NCBI RefSeq assembly: GCF_000276665.1
Contig: NW_004955459.1
Coordinates: forward strand, 12,822,495-12,886,494
DNA length: 64,000 nucleotides
Direction: 5' to 3'
DNA from: Chinchilla lanigera
Lineage: Eukaryota > Chordata > Mammalia > Rodentia > Chinchillidae
Each line of letters opens with the position of its first letter. Within the stretch, counting starts at the first letter, position 1. Shown piece after piece: positions 62,380-64,000 of the stretch. A program made the translations under genes and the position numbers. The notes below the pieces were generated by a model. The model did no database searches and was not told the origin of the DNA. It saw nothing but the letters and a program-made list of their open reading frames with translations.

Positions 62380-62765
62380 TTGTTGTTACAAAAGGTATGT
62401 CTTTTCAGAGTCTCAGAACGTGATTTAATTTGGACTATGTGTCTTTCCCTGTGCAAGTAAAGTAAGGATCACGAAATAAGATCACACTGGATAAGGGAGG
62501 GTCCTAAAACTGATACTAAGTCTATCTTCACCTATATATAAAAGAAGGGAAACCAAACACAGAGGCATATCAAGAGGGAGGACATGTGATGATGAAGGTA
62601 CAGGTTGGAGGGTAGCCACAACCTAGGAACAGGAAGGATTTCCAGCAGCAATCATACTCAAGAGAGAAGCATAATACAGATTCTACAAATCAGCACTTTG
62701 ATTTCAGATTTCTGTTCTCCAGGACTATGAAATAATAACTTTATTTTATGTTACCGAATATATGG
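62380..62765 (+). mobile_element. MLT1-like MaLR LTR
   Basis: 'gggtcctaaaactgatacta', 'acatgtgatgatgaaggtac', 'agcactttgatttcagattt' and 'ctgttctccaggactatgaa' then 'ataataactttattttatg' match MLT1 order. No coding capacity. Confidence 0.55.
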
Positions 62766-63076
62766 TAATTTTTATGACAATCCTAGAAAAATCATACAGT
62801 GATACTTGGTTTCACGATAAATTTAAGATGGGAGATGAGCCATTGCTTAGAAAGAGATGTCCATGAGAACTACCAGATCACTAACTTTTATATAAGACTT
62901 GTGAGTAAGAAACATGAATCATATTTATTCACTGAAATGTACTTTTTTTCCCTAAGCAATAGTGAAGTTAGTACACTAAGGAGCAAGGTTGTGTTCAGTG
63001 GCCTGTGGGAAGAGTCATGACACATGCTTTTTACTTGGCAGGTTTGACTTTTCAGTAACATTTTGACTATCCTGTG

Positions 63077-63118
63077 TTTAGTTAACTGTTTGCGCAGAAA
63101 TACGAACAGTTAACTAAA
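63077..63118. repeat. Perfect 14-bp inverted repeat with 14-nt loop
   Basis: TTTAGTTAACTGTT (63077-63090) and AACAGTTAACTAAA (63105-63118) are exact reverse complements around TGCGCAGAAATACG. It could form a hairpin. No transposon or RNA family was recognised. Confidence 0.9.
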
Positions 63119-63309
63119 TCTTTTTCAGGGTCAAACAGACTTAGAAGCATCACTGTGCAAATGTATTTCAAATTGAAGTTAAAAAGACAGCCAATATGAC
63201 AATGAAAGGGCTATTTTGTAGTTGAATGAGAATTTCAAATACTGATAGGTGAATGTATGTGAATCTCTTTGTCTTTATTTTAACCCTCAGTAGTAAGCAA
63301 AACAAAATG

Positions 63310-63985
63310 AAAATGGACTTAAATAGTAAAGGAGGTGTTATCAGGTGAGATGTGTCAACATACTTCCCCCAACACTATATGTTCAATTACTAATTTCCAT
63401 TATCTTGAATTTGACCTTGTTTGGAAAGAGTCATTGCATATATAGTTAAGATAGTAAGTAGGGTGGTTCCATTATCTCATATGACTGATATTCTTATAAA
63501 AGTGGACATTTGGACACATACACAGATAGTTTCATGTAAAAAAGAAATGAAGAGATCAGGATGCCTCTAAAAGCTGAAGAATACCAAAGATTGCCAGAAA
63601 ACCACCAAAGACAAGGTGTGAGGCCCTTCAAAAGCAACTAACTGTGTCCACATCTATGTATGGGGATGCGATGGGGTAGTCTACCACTGAGCTGCGCCTC
63701 CACCCTATGTCCTCATCATCATCATGGTTCACCCTCCTCACTCTCTTCCTCTTTTTCCTGGGAACCCAGAAAAGTACCTCTTCCCTCATTCTATTTGAAA
63801 ACACTTTTTCCTCTTCCTTCTTCTTTTAGAAACAGGGCCTTTCTAAGCCTCTTAGTTTCCCAGGTTGGTCTGAACTTGTGATCCTACTCTCTCAGCCTCC
63901 CTGAGTACTAGGATAACAAGCCTGCTGTGACCTTGATTTCAGACTTCTAATCTACAAAATTGTGAGGCAATACATTTTTGTAATT
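63310..63985 (+). mobile_element. MLT1-like MaLR LTR, interrupted by a SINE
   Basis: 'aattactaatttccattatc', 'ttgaccttgtttggaaagag', 'gacatttggacacatacaca', 'ccaaagattgccagaaaacc' and, beyond the SINE, 'gaccttgatttcagacttct' with 'acaaaattgtgaggcaa' follow MLT1-class order. The element probably runs to the window edge. Confidence 0.65.
63655..63930 (-). mobile_element. ID/B1 composite SINE, antisense, nested in the LTR
   Basis: An ID-like antisense segment ('gtctaccactgagctgcgcc') is followed by a C/T-rich spacer and an antisense B1 ('aaacagggcctttctaagcc', 'ctctcagcctccctgagtac'). Its insertion splits the MLT1-like LTR. Confidence 0.65.
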
Positions 63986-64000
63986 TTTTTTTTTTTTTTT
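63983..64000. repeat. Poly-T run at the window edge
   Basis: Eighteen T in a row (63983-64000), truncated by the window. Probably the A-tail of a minus-strand retroelement that begins beyond the window. Confidence 0.85.

Overview
This window looks like gene-poor nuclear DNA from a placental mammal, most likely a rodent. The evidence is the short interspersed repeats. There are B1-type (7SL-derived) SINEs that carry the internal partial duplication typical of B1, tRNA-derived ID SINEs, and B1-ID fusion SINEs, all on a background of old mammal-wide repeats (MIR, L1M, MaLR-type LTRs, hAT fossils). No murid B2 element was seen. This mix suggests a non-murid rodent, for example a beaver/kangaroo-rat or squirrel-related lineage; the exact species is an inference and is not proven. 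The base composition is AT-rich. Nothing supports a functional protein-coding gene, and no intact multi-exon gene, tRNA gene, rRNA or CRISPR array was found. The longest open frames are 148 to 155 codons and are either retroelement fragments or have no recognisable content.

Layout. 1-13 kb: LTR-like elements, a hAT (MER5A-like) fossil split by an L1 3' end, and two old minus-strand L1 copies (3.5-6.6 kb and 10.9-12.2 kb). 13.6-18.4 kb: a minus-strand gammaretrovirus-like endogenous retrovirus with both LTRs, a tRNA-Gly-type primer binding site, a purine tract and decayed pol, and with an internally scrambled structure. 21-22 kb: an old imperfect inverted repeat with arms of about 350-400 bp. 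23-26.3 kb: B1, two LTR-like elements, and a minus-strand hnRNP A1 processed pseudogene that is itself interrupted by a small hAT transposon; a 100-N assembly gap follows in low-complexity DNA. 28-33 kb: ID SINE, LTR and MIR fossils. 33-36 kb: an L1 with a clear twin-priming inversion, inserted in an older LTR and carrying a younger ID SINE. 39.0-39.5 kb: a CpG-containing candidate solo LTR. 41-48 kb: MaLR-type LTRs, young B1 and ID insertions with target-site duplications, MIR and L1M remnants. 52.7-61 kb: B1, a (GAAA)n tract, and a large rearranged L1 complex. 62-64 kb: a (TATC)n tract, two MLT1-like LTRs, a SINE nested in the second, and a poly-T run at the window edge.

The window is best read as a stack of nested mobile-element insertions whose relative ages can be ordered. 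Structurally, the most unusual points are a perfect 116-bp inverted repeat inside an old provirus whose own LTRs have diverged to roughly 80% identity, a twice-present reverse-transcriptase segment in the same provirus, the nested hAT in the hnRNP A1 retrocopy, and the permuted L1 at 56.6-61 kb. All alignments were made by eye, so boundaries are approximate unless a perfect duplication is cited.
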